From Bacteroidota bacterium (GTDB taxonomy: Bacteria; Bacteroidota; Bacteroidia; Chitinophagales; Chitinophagaceae): a DNA stretch of 54,984 nt. Under the pieces are notes generated by a model. It was not told where the DNA came from and searched no databases. It saw only the letters and a program-made list of their open reading frames with translations. The translations under genes were made by a program, and so were the position numbers. Positions 25,933-37,800 of the stretch are shown here, piece by piece. Position 1 is the stretch's first letter, and the number at the start of each line of letters is the position of its first letter. The DNA is taken from positions 1 through 54,984 of the forward strand of contig JAEZEI010000083.1 of NCBI GenBank assembly GCA_023417815.1. Reading direction: 5' to 3'.

Positions 25933-28278
25933 ATGGCAAAAGAACTGCGTAAACAGGAAGCACTGGAATATCATGCAAATGGAAGACCGGGCAAGATCGA
26001 GGTGATCCCTACGAAGGATGCAAAAACACAGCGTGACCTGTCACTGGCATACTCTCCTGGTGTTGCTGAACCCTGCAAGGAAATAGCATCTAACCCGGAG
26101 GAAGCTTTTAAATATACTGCCAAGGGCAACCTTGTTGCTGTTATCACGAATGGCACTGCAGTGCTTGGACTTGGTGATATAGGTCCCCAGGCAAGTAAAC
26201 CTGTAATGGAAGGTAAAGGTGTCTTGTTCAAGATCTTTGCTGATATAGATGTATTTGATATCGAAATCAATGAAAAGGATCCCGAAAAATTTGTGCAAAT
26301 AGTAAAGGCACTTGAACCCACATTCGGCGGCATAAACCTGGAAGATATCAAAGCACCTGAATGTTTTTATATAGAAAATGAGCTGAGAAATCAATGCAAT
26401 ATCCCGGTTATGCATGATGACCAGCATGGAACGGCCATCATTTCCAGCGCGGCCTTATTAAATGCTCTTGAACTTCAGAAGAAAAAGATTGACAGGGTAC
26501 GTATAGTAGTAAACGGAGCAGGAGCTGCGGCAATGGCCTGTATTAGACTTTATGAATCCCTCGGTGCAAAGCCTTCCAATTTCATGGTGTTCGATATTGA
26601 TGGGATACTTTATAAGGGCAGGCCGGGACTGGACCCTATGAAGGAAAAATACGCTGTAGAACCTTCTTTCAAAAATTATGACCTGGCAAAGGCCCTGAAG
26701 GACGCTGATGTTTTCATAGGACTTAGTGTAGGTAACGTTGTAACGAAAGAAATGGTCAGGAGCATGGCCAAGAACCCGGTGGTATTCGCCATGGCAAACC
26801 CGGACCCGGAAATTACCTATGAAGAAGCTACTGCTGCAAGAAAAGATGTAATTGTGGCAACAGGGAGAAGTGATTATCCTAACCAGGTAAATAATGTACT
26901 TGGCTTCCCGTATATATTCAGGGGAGCACTTGATGTAAGAGCAAGACAAATAAATGAGGAAATGAAACTCGCTGCCGTAAAGGCTCTTGCTGAACTTGCC
27001 AAATCGCCTGTTCCGGATATTGTTACCCTGGCCTACAGGGAAAAAGTGATGGCCTTCGGACCACTATATATTATTCCCAAACCGATCGATCCCAGGTTAC
27101 TTTCCACTGTAGCCCCTGCGGTTGCAAAAGCGGCCATAGACAGTGGGGTGGCGCGAATGCCCATTCCTGATTGGGATGCATATACCATTCAACTCAATCA
27201 GAGGCTTGGCCTGGACAATCAATTAAGCCGGGTTATCGGCGCTAAGGCACGACAGGATCCGAAAAGGGTGGTTTTTGCTGATGCCGAGAACGCAAAGGTT
27301 TTAAAGGCTGCGCAGCTTGTGCTTGATGAAAAGGTTGGCTACCCTATCCTGCTTGGAGAAGAAAAGAAAGTGCGGCAGATCGCTTTGGCAAACAGTATCG
27401 ACCTTGAAGGAATGCCAATCATTAACCCGAAGGATGATGAAACGGAAGATACAAGAAGACATTACGGGGAACTGTTCTTTGCTAAAAGACAGCGAAGGGG
27501 CGTAAACCGCTACGAGGCTGTAAAGATGATGAAAGACAGGATCCATTTTGGATGTATGATGGTAGAGACCGGCGAGGCAGATTGTATGATCAGCGGATTA
27601 AGCAGGAACTACCCGGATACAATACGTCCTGCCATTGAGATCATTGGCCTGGATGAAGGCGTGAAGAAGATAGCAGGCATGTACCTGCTTTTTACAAAGC
27701 GCGGACCGTTATTCCTTGCGGACACTACCGTAAATTTTAATCCCACTGCCGAGGAACTGGCGGAGATAACCATGCTGGTTGCAAAAGAAGTTAAACAGTT
27801 CAACGTTCAGCCAAGGATCGCTATGTTATCCTATTCCAATTTTGGAAGCAGTGATTCAGAAGAAGCGATAAAAATGAGGACGGCAAGGCAGATCGTTAAG
27901 CAAATGGACCCAACACTTATATGTGATGGAGAGATTCAGGGTATGCTGGCTTTCAATAAAGAGATCCTTAAGGAGAATTACCCATTCACCGAACTGCTGA
28001 ACGGGGATACGAACACGCTTATCTTCCCAAATCTGTCGGCAGGGAATATTGCTTATAACCTGCTCCAGGAGATAGGAGGTGCAGACAGTATCGGCCCCAT
28101 CCTCCTGGGATTGAAAAAGCCGGTGCATGTACTCCAGCTGGGAAGCACCGTGCGATCCATATTTAATATGGCAGTAATTGCAGTGGTGGATGCCCAGGTG
28201 AAAAGTAAAACAAATGCAATCGAGGAAATGAGGAAAAGCAAATGGTGGAAAAGAAGTCCAAAAACAATGGCACAATAA
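25933..28278 (+). CDS. maeB: NADP-dependent malic enzyme with phosphotransacetylase-like domain
   Basis: The 781-residue cytosolic enzyme decarboxylates malate to pyruvate with reduction of NADP. The malic enzyme part (about 1-430) has LAYSPGVAEPC, LVAVITNGTAVLGLG, MEGKGVLFK, MHDDQHGTAII and the VVNGAGAAAMAC nucleotide loop. A C-terminal domain (about 440-781) resembles phosphate acetyltransferase, with RVVFADAENAKVL and LSYSNFGSSDSEEA; in MaeB it acts as a regulatory acetyl-CoA sensor and is usually not catalytic. Length is as expected for this class. It supplies NADPH and pyruvate and stands alone between the lysA unit and mlaE. Confidence 0.96.
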   Translation: MAKELRKQEALEYHANGRPGKIEVIPTKDAKTQRDLSLAYSPGVAEPCKEIASNPEEAFKYTAKGNLVAVITNGTAVLGLGDIGPQASKPVMEGKGVLFKIFADIDVFDIEINEKDPEKFVQIVKALEPTFGGINLEDIKAPECFYIENELRNQCNIPVMHDDQHGTAIISSAALLNALELQKKKIDRVRIVVNGAGAAAMACIRLYESLGAKPSNFMVFDIDGILYKGRPGLDPMKEKYAVEPSFKNYDLAKALKDADVFIGLSVGNVVTKEMVRSMAKNPVVFAMANPDPEITYEEATAARKDVIVATGRSDYPNQVNNVLGFPYIFRGALDVRARQINEEMKLAAVKALAELAKSPVPDIVTLAYREKVMAFGPLYIIPKPIDPRLLSTVAPAVAKAAIDSGVARMPIPDWDAYTIQLNQRLGLDNQLSRVIGAKARQDPKRVVFADAENAKVLKAAQLVLDEKVGYPILLGEEKKVRQIALANSIDLEGMPIINPKDDETEDTRRHYGELFFAKRQRRGVNRYEAVKMMKDRIHFGCMMVETGEADCMISGLSRNYPDTIRPAIEIIGLDEGVKKIAGMYLLFTKRGPLFLADTTVNFNPTAEELAEITMLVAKEVKQFNVQPRIAMLSYSNFGSSDSEEAIKMRTARQIVKQMDPTLICDGEIQGMLAFNKEILKENYPFTELLNGDTNTLIFPNLSAGNIAYNLLQEIGGADSIGPILLGLKKPVHVLQLGSTVRSIFNMAVIAVVDAQVKSKTNAIEEMRKSKWWKRSPKTMAQ

Positions 28279-28330
28279 ATGAATCACAGTTAAATCGTAT
28301 TTTGAACCTGAAACCAGCTACCAGGCTTGC

Positions 28331-29068
28331 ATGAAGATTTTCACTCATTTAGGTAAATATCTCCTTTTGATAAAAGGAATGTTCAGTAAACCTGAAAATG
28401 CCAAGGTTTACTGGAAGGAATTCATGCACCAGTGCAATGATATCGGTGTAGGTTCACTCGGTATTGTAGCCATCATTTCGGTGTTCATAGGTGCTGTAAG
28501 TGCCCTTCAAACGGCCTATCAGCTCACCTCTCCCCTCATTCCACCCAGCACTATTGCGCAGATCGTAAGGGATACTGTAATACTTGAATTCGCACCAACG
28601 CTTGTATCCATTGTCCTTGCCGGTGTTGTAGGCAGCAAGATCGCAAGTGAATTGGGCAATATGCGCGTTAGCGAACAGATAGACGCCCTGGAGATCATGG
28701 GAATAAACACCAAGTCATATCTTATTATGCCAAAGATCCTGGCAGCATTACTTACCATTCCCATGCTCGTGATCATTTCAATGGTACTGGGCATCTGGGG
28801 CGGAAGACTGGCAGGAACTATGTCGGGAATCCTTTCGGCTGAAACTTTTGACCGGGGTTTAAACGAGAATTTCGTGCCTTACAATGTAACCTTTGCTATG
28901 GCAAAGGCCTACACGTTCGCGTTTATCATAAGCACTATCCCGGCTTACTACGGATACTATGTAAAAGGTGGTGCTCTCGAGATTGGACGTGCAAGTACAA
29001 CAGCGGTTGTGGTTAGCTGTATCGTGATCCTGCTGGCTGATTATGCACTTTCAGCCCTTCTTCTCTAA
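28331..29068 (+). CDS. mlaE: MlaE-type ABC transporter permease
   Basis: Inner-membrane permease of the Mla phospholipid transport system. The 245-residue protein has the family features GIVAIISVFIGAVSALQ, EFAPTLVSIVLAGVVGSKIASELGNM with the conserved E..P.L....AGR/VG..IA.ELG motif, EQIDALEIMGI and LIMPKILAALLTIP, with about five membrane helices. The ATPase gene follows after nine bases. No MlaD-like substrate-binding gene follows the pair. Confidence 0.94.
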   Translation: MKIFTHLGKYLLLIKGMFSKPENAKVYWKEFMHQCNDIGVGSLGIVAIISVFIGAVSALQTAYQLTSPLIPPSTIAQIVRDTVILEFAPTLVSIVLAGVVGSKIASELGNMRVSEQIDALEIMGINTKSYLIMPKILAALLTIPMLVIISMVLGIWGGRLAGTMSGILSAETFDRGLNENFVPYNVTFAMAKAYTFAFIISTIPAYYGYYVKGGALEIGRASTTAVVVSCIVILLADYALSALLL

Positions 29069-29077
29069 AAAAAAGAA

Positions 29078-29902
29078 ATGATAGAGTTCAGGAACATACA
29101 TAAATCATTTGGAGATAAAGTAGTGCTCGACGGTGTTTCGCATATAATGGAGACTGGCAAAACCAATCTCATAATAGGCACATCCGGCAGTGGTAAAACA
29201 GTGCTTCAAAAATGCCTGGTTGGTTTAATTGAACCTGACTTTGGAGAGATCCTATATGATGGGAAGAGCTTCACTGATATGTCGCAGGAAGAAAGAAAAT
29301 TGCTTCGCCAGGAACTTGGAATGCTGTTCCAGGGATCAGCGCTCTTCGACAGTATGACCGTGGAAGAGAATATTAAATTTCCCCTGAACATGTTCACCCG
29401 TGATTCGCATGAAAAAAAAATGAAGCGGGTCAATGAAGTTCTTGAACGTGTGAACCTGGTAGGCGCAAATAAAAAATACCCGGCTGAGATAAGCGGCGGT
29501 ATGAAGAAAAGAGTAGGTATTGCCCGTGCAATTGTTTTGAATCCAAAGTATCTTTTTTGCGATGAACCCAACTCCGGGCTTGATCCCCAGACTTCGTTAC
29601 TGATCGACCAACTGATCCGCGACCTTACTGTTGAATACAATATCACCACCGTTATAAATACTCATGATATGAACAGTGTGATGGAAATAGGTGATAATAT
29701 CCTCTACATGGTGAAAGGAAAGAAAGAGTGGACCGGTAACAGTGAGGACATAATATTCTCAAAAAATAAACTCCTGAACGAGTTCATCTTTGCCTCAAAC
29801 TTCCTACAGGATGCCAAAAACATGCGTATGATGCAGGCTACAGGAGAGATCACTGAAGAGGATATCAATAATATTGAGGATACCCCGCCGGAATCAAGGT
29901 AA
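29078..29902 (+). CDS. mlaF: MlaF-type ABC transporter ATP-binding protein
   Basis: ATPase partner of the MlaE permease in phospholipid transport between the membranes. The 274-residue protein has Walker A GTSGSGKT (34-41), the Q-loop LFQGSALFDSM, signature SGGMKKRVGIARAI, Walker B YLFCDEPNSGLDP and the H-loop VINTHDMNSV. The SGGM signature and the LFDSMTVEEN Q-loop are typical of the Mla/Ttg2A group. A C-terminal extension of about 25 acidic residues is present. It is probably the last gene of its transcript; sucD has its own -7 box. Confidence 0.94.
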   Translation: MIEFRNIHKSFGDKVVLDGVSHIMETGKTNLIIGTSGSGKTVLQKCLVGLIEPDFGEILYDGKSFTDMSQEERKLLRQELGMLFQGSALFDSMTVEENIKFPLNMFTRDSHEKKMKRVNEVLERVNLVGANKKYPAEISGGMKKRVGIARAIVLNPKYLFCDEPNSGLDPQTSLLIDQLIRDLTVEYNITTVINTHDMNSVMEIGDNILYMVKGKKEWTGNSEDIIFSKNKLLNEFIFASNFLQDAKNMRMMQATGEITEEDINNIEDTPPESR

Positions 29903-29920
29903 ATTTTCTGCCCCAGCCCT

Positions 29921-29928
29921 TATCTTTG
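29921..29928 (+). promoter_or_regulatory. Probable sucD promoter -7 element
   Basis: TATCTTTG, 18 bases before the sucD ATG, a consensus -7 box. No TTG at the proper distance upstream. Confidence 0.6.
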
Positions 29929-29946
29929 CGCAAAATTTAAAACCGT

Positions 29947-30822
29947 ATGGCAGTTTTAGTTGGCAAGGACTCGAAGGTTATCGTTCAGGGTTTCACCGGA
30001 ACAGAAGGAAGTTTCCATGCTTCTCAAATGATCGAATATGGCACCAACCTGGTTGGCGGCGTTACGCCAGGGAAAGGTGGAACATCACACCTGGAAAAGC
30101 CTGTATTTAATACCGTTGAAGAGGCCGTAAAAGGAACAGGTGCAAACGTTAGTATTATTTTCGTGCCGCCGGCTTTTGCTGCAGATGCCATCATGGAGGC
30201 AGCTGATGCAGGGATCGCTCTTGTTGTTTGCATCACAGAAGGCATCCCCGTTCAGGATATGGTAAAAGTGAAGAACTACCTGGTAGGCAAAGAAACAAGG
30301 CTTATTGGACCTAACTGCCCTGGAGTGATAACTGCAGAAGAATGTAAGGTTGGTATCATGCCGGGGTTCATATTCAAAAAAGGAAGGATCGGGATTGTTT
30401 CCAAATCCGGAACACTTACATACGAAGCTGCTGACCAGGTTGCGAAAGCAGGCCTGGGAATTTCTACGGCAATTGGAATTGGTGGAGACCCGATCATTGG
30501 CACAACAACAAAGCAGGCCGTTGAACTTTTTATGGAGGATAATGATACCGATGCGATAGTAATGATCGGTGAGATCGGTGGGGGTATGGAAGCTGAGGCT
30601 GCAGAATATATCAAATCAACAGGAAATAAAAAGCCGGTTGTTGGTTTTATCGCAGGGCAAACTGCACCTCCCGGAAGAAGGATGGGCCATGCAGGTGCAA
30701 TTGTAGGTGGTGAAGATGATACTGCTGCTGCTAAGATGAGAATAATGGAAGCTTGCGGCATTCATGTTGTTGCCAGCCCGGCAGATATTGGAAAAACAAT
30801 AGCGGCTGTTGTAAAGAAATAA
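29947..30822 (+). CDS. sucD: Succinate-CoA ligase, alpha subunit
   Basis: Tricarboxylic-acid-cycle enzyme subunit that binds CoA and carries the phosphohistidine. The 291-residue protein has the CoA-binding VQGFTGTEGSFHA (about 13-25), GGVTPGKGG, IVCITEGIPVQD-like VVCITEGIPVQDM, GPNCPGVITAEECKVGIMP, VSKSGTLTYEA and the active-site GHAGAIVGG with His248. Length is standard. The beta subunit gene is not next to it. It ends at a strong terminator. Confidence 0.97.
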   Translation: MAVLVGKDSKVIVQGFTGTEGSFHASQMIEYGTNLVGGVTPGKGGTSHLEKPVFNTVEEAVKGTGANVSIIFVPPAFAADAIMEAADAGIALVVCITEGIPVQDMVKVKNYLVGKETRLIGPNCPGVITAEECKVGIMPGFIFKKGRIGIVSKSGTLTYEAADQVAKAGLGISTAIGIGGDPIIGTTTKQAVELFMEDNDTDAIVMIGEIGGGMEAEAAEYIKSTGNKKPVVGFIAGQTAPPGRRMGHAGAIVGGEDDTAAAKMRIMEACGIHVVASPADIGKTIAAVVKK

Positions 30823-30826
30823 AACA

Positions 30827-30850
30827 AAAGGCCTCAATAAGGCCTTTTTT
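30827..30850 (+). terminator. Terminator of sucD
   Basis: AAAGGCCT-CAATA-AGGCCTTTTTT follows the stop codon directly: a 6-8-bp stem and T6. Confidence 0.9.
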
Positions 30851-30857
30851 AATGCAT

Positions 30858-30890
30858 AAAAAAGGGCGGAACCATTTCCAAACCCTTTTT
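30858..30890 (-). terminator. Terminator of the DUF4476 gene
   Basis: Minus strand: AAAAAGGGTTT, inner GGAA-ATGG-TTCC hairpin, then CCCTTTTTT. The outer GGG/CCC stem with A/T flanks and a T6 tail fits an intrinsic terminator for the leftward gene ending at 30911. Confidence 0.75.
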
Positions 30891-30910
30891 CCTGAAGTAT
30901 AGCCACCAAA

Positions 30911-31669
30911 CTATCGTTGTTCACTTATATATTTTGAAAGTTCATTTTTGCTGCTGCTAAAGGACAGCGCATCAGATACAATGAAATAATTCTGTTTGTC
31001 TGTAGTGTGATCATAGAAATACTTTGCAAGGTCCAGCCTGGTATCATCAAAACTGAATAATTCAATGATCTGTTTAACCTGTGCGGCGGAAAAGCTATTT
31101 TCTACTGAAGCCTGTTTAGCAATATTCTTCCGGGTTTCTTCGAAGGATTCATTAGACAAAACCTGCTTCAGCCTGGCAAAATCCGTTTCGCTTATAGGCT
31201 TATACCTTGTGCGATCATTACGCTGATCCCGGTCATCCCAGCGGTCACGATCATTCCTTCGGTCGTTCCGGTCATCCCATTCCCAACGGTCCCACCTGTT
31301 ATCATCCCAGCCTTCTGAAGCATACCTGCTGTTGATCTGCATTTCATCCTTGAAGGCTTTACCAAACCTGTTGATCGTGATATCAACATGGTATCCCTTT
31401 CTTATAAGCACATTGGAGGAATACACGAGTTGTTGCGATGCGTACCGCGACCCTCTTTGCGTACGGTAAATTTTCAAAGTATGATAACCGGCAGACAGAT
31501 CATCAATAATAAAAGTTTCCGATCCCCTGGCCTTCTGATAATTCCTGCCATCAACCACCACCGAGATGGAGTAATTATTGTAGTTTGAAACAGTAAGCTT
31601 TCCGCCGTTCTGGCCAAGAGAAATAAATCCCGCCAGTAAAAAGGCCGCAAGTGTAAAAATACTTTTCAT
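30911..31669 (-). CDS. Secreted DUF4476 domain protein
   Basis: The 252-residue protein has a signal peptide (1-19, ending ISLGQ), an N-terminal beta domain (20-105: LTVSNYNNYSISVVVDGRNY, a YHTLKIYRTQ strand), an Arg/Asp/Trp-rich linker (about 118-155) of repeated RND/DRWDD units, and a C-terminal DUF4476 domain (160-252). The domain repeats the pattern F..LKQVLSNESFEETR, FSAAQVKQIIELFSFDDTRL and ends ALSFSSSKNELSKYI. Function is unknown. The charged linker is unusual and may bind ions or nucleic acid, which is inference. It has its own terminator and lies divergent from the alpha-2-macroglobulin gene. Confidence 0.92.
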   Translation of the reverse strand: MKSIFTLAAFLLAGFISLGQNGGKLTVSNYNNYSISVVVDGRNYQKARGSETFIIDDLSAGYHTLKIYRTQRGSRYASQQLVYSSNVLIRKGYHVDITINRFGKAFKDEMQINSRYASEGWDDNRWDRWEWDDRNDRRNDRDRWDDRDQRNDRTRYKPISETDFARLKQVLSNESFEETRKNIAKQASVENSFSAAQVKQIIELFSFDDTRLDLAKYFYDHTTDKQNYFIVSDALSFSSSKNELSKYISEQR

Positions 31670-31840
31670 CGTTTTGGTTTTTGAGTTTGAAAAGGGTAAT
31701 TGTTTCTGCTATGATTGCTAAACATCAAATATGTATAAAACCGGTTGGCTAATAAAACGTTAAAGAAAAATTTCACGCATTCATTATGCAAAACGACTTT
31801 AGTTTACATCGTAGTTCATACAAGCAAATAAAGATATATT

Positions 31841-34800
31841 ATGAAGTTTTCAGGTTTATTGATAATGATGGTTTTTCTGTCATTAACTGCGTGGTCACAG
31901 AATAATAATTATTCAAATGAATGGCTGGAGGTTACCAGGCTTGAAAAGAAAGGTCTTGTACAGGATGCAACCAGGCTTGTTAATTCAATATATAGTAAGG
32001 CTGTAAAAGATAATAATCAACCGCAGCAGGTGAAATCAGTGATGTACCTGATGGCATATCGAAACAGGGTCAGTGAAGATGCTATTCCATCAAATATTGT
32101 TTTCATTGATTCAGTGATCAGGAAGACTGCATTACCTGCAAGACTTATCCTGTTAAGTATGCAGGCAGAGGTGCTGGCAAATTACCTTCAGCAGAACCGT
32201 TTCCGGTTTTATAAGCGTACCGATATTCCAAGTGAGAGGCTGGAAGATATCAGAACGTGGAGTCTCGAAAGGCTGTCCGCCCGCATAACTGAATTATACC
32301 GGCTTTCACTCTCAGATAAAGCTTTGCTTCAAAGAACGCCGGTTGCGAATTTTGCAGAAGTTATTGAAAAGGGACAGAACACAGAAGGTCTCAGGCCAAT
32401 GCTGTATGACCTGTTGATTCATCGCGCAATAGACTGGCTTTCCAGCGAGGACCACATCACTTCTGCCCCGGTGACGAGGTTTATAATGAACGACCCTTTA
32501 TTCTTCAGCAAGCCGGAAGTGTTTGCAAAAATGAGGATCGAATCGGATGACACCGCCTCTCTACACCTGGAGGCATTGAAATTATACCAGGAATTACTGG
32601 CTTACCAGATAAAGGTGAAGAATACAGCCGGCCTTATCGATGCCGACCTGAAGCGTTTGAAATTTGTTCATTCCAATTCCTCCCTTCCCGGGAAAGATAA
32701 GCTCTATGAAAATGCACTTAAGCAGATCGAAGTATCATACCCTGGATCAGCCCGTACAGCGGAAGCAATGTATCAACGTGCGCAATTATATTACCAGGGT
32801 TTGCACGACCAGGATGTTTCTGCTGAAAAAATAACCGCAGCACTGGCGATCCTTCAAAAGATCTTGTCTGAATATCCAAAGACAAATACTGCTGTAAAAG
32901 CAGAGGATCTTAATCGTTCAATCAACCGCCCGCAATTGGAGGTTCGCTCGGAAACAGTAGTAATTCCGGGACAACCTTCAAAAGGCTGGGTACGCGCAGC
33001 CAATATTAAGAAGCTATACTTTAAACTCATCCCTGTAAGCCGTGCAGAAATCCGGGAATTCCAGGATCATGGAGCCGAAATTGCAGATATTGAAAAGATA
33101 ATAAAGCGTGGCGGCACCACGGGAAGTGTAGAACTGCCAGGCGCTGAAGATCACCTTAATCATACTTACGAATTTATGATCCCTACTGCCCGGAAAGGCT
33201 CATATTTTCTTGTCACCTCCTCCCAACCAGACTTCAGGATATCAGGAGGGTTTATAACTATTGCACCCTATTATATTTCCAATATTGCCTACATCTCTGG
33301 TTCAGATTCCAGGTTCTTTGTAATGAACAGGAACACCGGTGAAGCAATTCCTTCCGCTACAGTAAATGTATTCTCAAAAAGATACGATTACCAGCAAAGA
33401 AGAAGAATTGAAACCCGCGTAGGAAGTTTCAAAACAAACAACGAGGGATTCGTAAAGCTTCCCGGCTTCAGCAAAACAGACAACAATCTTTCGTACCAGG
33501 TAATTTCCGGGGATGACGAACTATTCACTGATGATGAACATTATTATTATTCCTATAATGAGCGTTCTGAAAAGGTTAGAAAAGAAGGTTTCATTTATAC
33601 AGACAGGTCTATTTACAGACCGGGGCAAAACGTTCATTTCAAAACAATCCTGATCAACCGCGCCGGATCATCGAGCGAAGTGCTTAAAATGACTCCTTCC
33701 AGGATGATACTCATGGATGCAAATTACCAGCAAGTGGCGGCCGCAAATCTGGTCACCAACGAGTATGGATCATATCATGGAGTTTTCACCCTCCCTGCAA
33801 CCGGGCTGACTGGACAGTTTGTATTGCGTGATACACTAACTAATGCACAGGTCTTCATAAATGTGGAGGAATATAAAAGACCGCGTTTTAAAGTGGAACT
33901 TGAAAAGCCTACAGGGGATTATAAATTGAATGATTCTATTTTAATTACAGGTAATGCAGAAGCCCTGGCGGGGAACAGCATAAGTAATGCATATGTAAAC
34001 TACCGGGTAGTAAGACAGGTAAGGTTTCCCCTGTGGGGTTATGGATTAAGGATATGGCCTCCGATTGGCCGTACTGAATCACAGGAAATTGCCAATGGTA
34101 CAACCGTAACTGATTCTGAAGGAAAATTTAAAATAACCTTTAAAGCATTACCTGATGAATCTATTGACCGGAAGTTCAACCCTGTATTTCATTACGAAGT
34201 GTATGCAGATGTAACAGACATAAATGGTGAAACACGGAGCAGCAATTCGAACGTGGCTGTGGGATACAAACCGGTTACTTTAAACGTTGATCTCGATAAA
34301 CAAATATCAACAGCTGAAAACCTGGTGATCGAAGTAAGGACAACTAACCTTAACGGAGTTCCTTTACGATCAAACCTTTCTGTCATCATTGAAAAATTAG
34401 ATGTTCCTGGAAAGGTTTTCAGACCGCGATATTGGGAGGATCCTGAATTCCAGACAATAGACAGCATTCAGCATAGCAGGTTATTCCCTTACGATCCTTA
34501 CAGGAATGAACACCGTCCGGAAAACTGGAAGGTGGAAAGGACCATACATACCAGGAACAGTTCTACTAATAATGAAGGATCGTTCAAAGACTCCCTTTCC
34601 CTACTGAAAGAGGGATGGTACCGGATTCGTGTAAAGGCTACCTCGACATCAGGCGATACAATTGAATCGGTTGAATTTTTTGAAGTGACTGGTGACAGGA
34701 CATCTCAGCCCCTTATTTCAGGATTATCATCAGCCTCAGCCAGGCCGGGCGAAAATCTGAAAGTATCGGTCATGACAGGCTTTGACAAACTCAGGGTGAT

Positions 34801-37800
34801 CAGGAATATTTACAGGATGGATGATAAACATGACCAGGATATTAGGGTCATAGCTGCAAACTCCCCCTATTCCTCTTCATTAAACATAAGTGAAAGCGAC
34901 CGGGGCGGTATTATCATTGAAAACATAGGTGTAAAACATAACAGGTTCTATAGAACCGTGGATCAGATTGCGGTTCCATGGAAAAACAAGGAATTGCAAA
35001 TTTCATTTGAGACTTTCCGGGACAAAACCTTACCCGGAGCACAAGAAACGATCACTTTAAAAATATCCGGAGAAAATGGGCGCAAGGTTTCTGCGGAACT
35101 TCTTGCGGCTATGTATGATGCTTCACTGGACCAGTTCAAGCCACATTCATGGAACAATCTTATGACCATCTGGCCAGGCCTTACCCTGCGGAATCAATGG
35201 AATACTTCAAATTTCTCAGCAGAAAATTCCCGCCCTTATTCGATCCAGGAAGGAAGGGAACGCGATTTAAAACCTGAATCTTATGACCGCCTGGTGAATA
35301 ATGGCTGGAGCTTACAGAATTATTATATGGCTGAAGTTGCCCTGGCAGGACGGGCAAATGGAATTACGGTTCAATCCAGGAACAAACAAATGAATGCAGA
35401 GGAAAGCGCAATGGATATGAATGCAGCTCCACCAGCGGTTCCTGACTCTGCGCCTGCTCCTCCATTACCTACAACGCCTTCCTTTGATAATGTTTCCCTG
35501 AGGAAAGATTTCTCTGAAACAGCTTTCTTCCTTCCGGAAATAAAAACAGATGCGAACGGGGAGTTGAGTTTTACCTACACCATTCCTGAAGCACTCACCC
35601 AATGGAAGTTCATGGCATTGACCCATACTCCTGATCTAAAAAGCGGCTATACCGAGAAGACGGTAATCACCAGAAAGCAATTAATGGTGCAGCCAAATTA
35701 TCCCAGGTTCCTTACAGAAGGTGATGCAATGGAACTTCCTGTCAAGATAGTTAGCATGGAGGAACAGGAACTTACCGGTGTAGTACATCTTGAATTGCTG
35801 GATGCCGGCACTAACAAACCGGTTGATGGATGGCTGAAAAATGTATTCCCTTCGCAATACTTTACCGTACCTGCAAAAGGATCAGTGGTGGTAAAATTCC
35901 CTTTGACTGCCCCTGAAAATTTTAATTCTGCTCTTACTTTCCGCATCAAGGCAATTACGACAAAACCAGAAGGCCTGAATTTTTCAGATGGGGAAGAACT
36001 TTCTATCCCGGTCCTTTCACGCAGGATATTAGTCACCGAGTCATTGCCTTTAACATTGAAGGGAACATCTGGTAAAACCTTTGAATTTAAAAAGCTGCTT
36101 GAAAGCGGCCACAGTGAAACATTGCTGCACAAAGGGCTTACAGTAGAATATACTTCCAACCCGGTATGGTATGTAGTGCAGGCCTTACCTTACCTGGCTC
36201 AATATCCTTATGATTGCTCGGAGCAGATATTCAACAGGCTTTACGCGAATATGCTTGCATCAAATATTGGCGCGAGAATGCCCAGGCTCCGCGAAGTGAT
36301 CACCAGATGGAATGTTCAGGATACGGCAGCATTGGTTTCAAACCTTTATAAGAACCAGGAATTAAAGAATATCCTTCTTGAAGAAACTCCATGGTTGCTG
36401 GATGCAAAATCTGAATCTGAACAAAAAAGGAACATTAAGGAATTATTCAACCTGATAAGGATAAGCGCAGAAACTGAATTGAACTTTAAGAAACTTTCAG
36501 ACCAGCAAACTCCAAATGGAGGCTTTCCCTGGTTCAAAGGAGGAAAGGACGACAGGTATATCACTCAATACATATTAACCGGATTTGGAAGACTTCTTCA
36601 TACCGGATCTGTACCGGAGAATGAATTGAACAGGTTCATGCCAATGATCCGAAAAGCGCTTTCGTATGCAGATGCGAGGATCGCTGAGGAATATGCCCAG
36701 ATCATGAAACTTAAACCAGATCAACGTGGCACCATTAGCGGGTCAGCGATACAGTATCTCTATATGAGAAGTTATTTCAGGGATGCAATACCTTCCTCTG
36801 CCAGGACTGCCCATGCCTATTTTATGGAACAGGCAAAACAACACTGGCTAAATCAATCAAGGTATTTCCAGGGAATGATCGCACTAGCCCTGAACAGGTC
36901 AGGCCAAACGACTGCCGCCAACGGCATCATCAGGTCTCTTGAACAATTTGCTATTAAGAATGAACAGGGAATGTATTGGAAGGAAATGACCGAAGGCGGT
37001 TACTACTGGCACCAGGCTCCCATTGAGATCCAGTCCACCCTAATAGAAGCCTTTGCAGAGATCCAGAAAAATAATACCACTGTCGATGAGCTGAAAACAT
37101 GGCTGATCCTGAATAAGCAAACCAATAACTGGAGAACCACCAGGGCTACCGCCGATGCTGTTTACGCCGTTTTGCTCAACGGAACGGACTGGACACAACA
37201 AAACAACCCGGTTAATATCAGGTTAGGAAACCGTACTGTACAGCCCTCTTCCTCCGAAGCAGGAACTGGATACTTCCGCGAGGTGATCCCTGCTGAACAG
37301 GTTCGGCCGGAAACGGGAAGGATACAGGTTTCCACTTCAGGCTCCGCAGGAGCATCTCCCGGATGGGGAAGTGTTTACTGGCAATACTTTGAAGATGCTG
37401 ATAAAGTGACCGGGGCAAAAACACCCCTGAGCCTGGTAAAATCAGTTTACGTGGAAACTAACGGAGACAGGGGGCCGGTTCTAAAGAAACTTGAAAATGG
37501 TAACGAGATCTCCATCGGTGATAAGGTTGTGGTGCGGATTGAACTTCGGACCGACAGGGATATGGAATATGTGCATATGAAAGATATGAGAGCTGCCGCT
37601 CTTGAACCTGTAAATGTTCTTAGCGGATACCGCTACCAGGACGGCCTGGGATATTATGAAAGTACCAGGGATGTATCAACCAGCTTTTTCTTCGACAGGC
37701 TTAGGAAAGGTACGTATGTTTTCGAGTACTCCATGTTTGCCCAGCACGCGGGAAACTTCAGCAATGGTGTCGCTTCCATAGAATGTATGTATGCCCCTGA

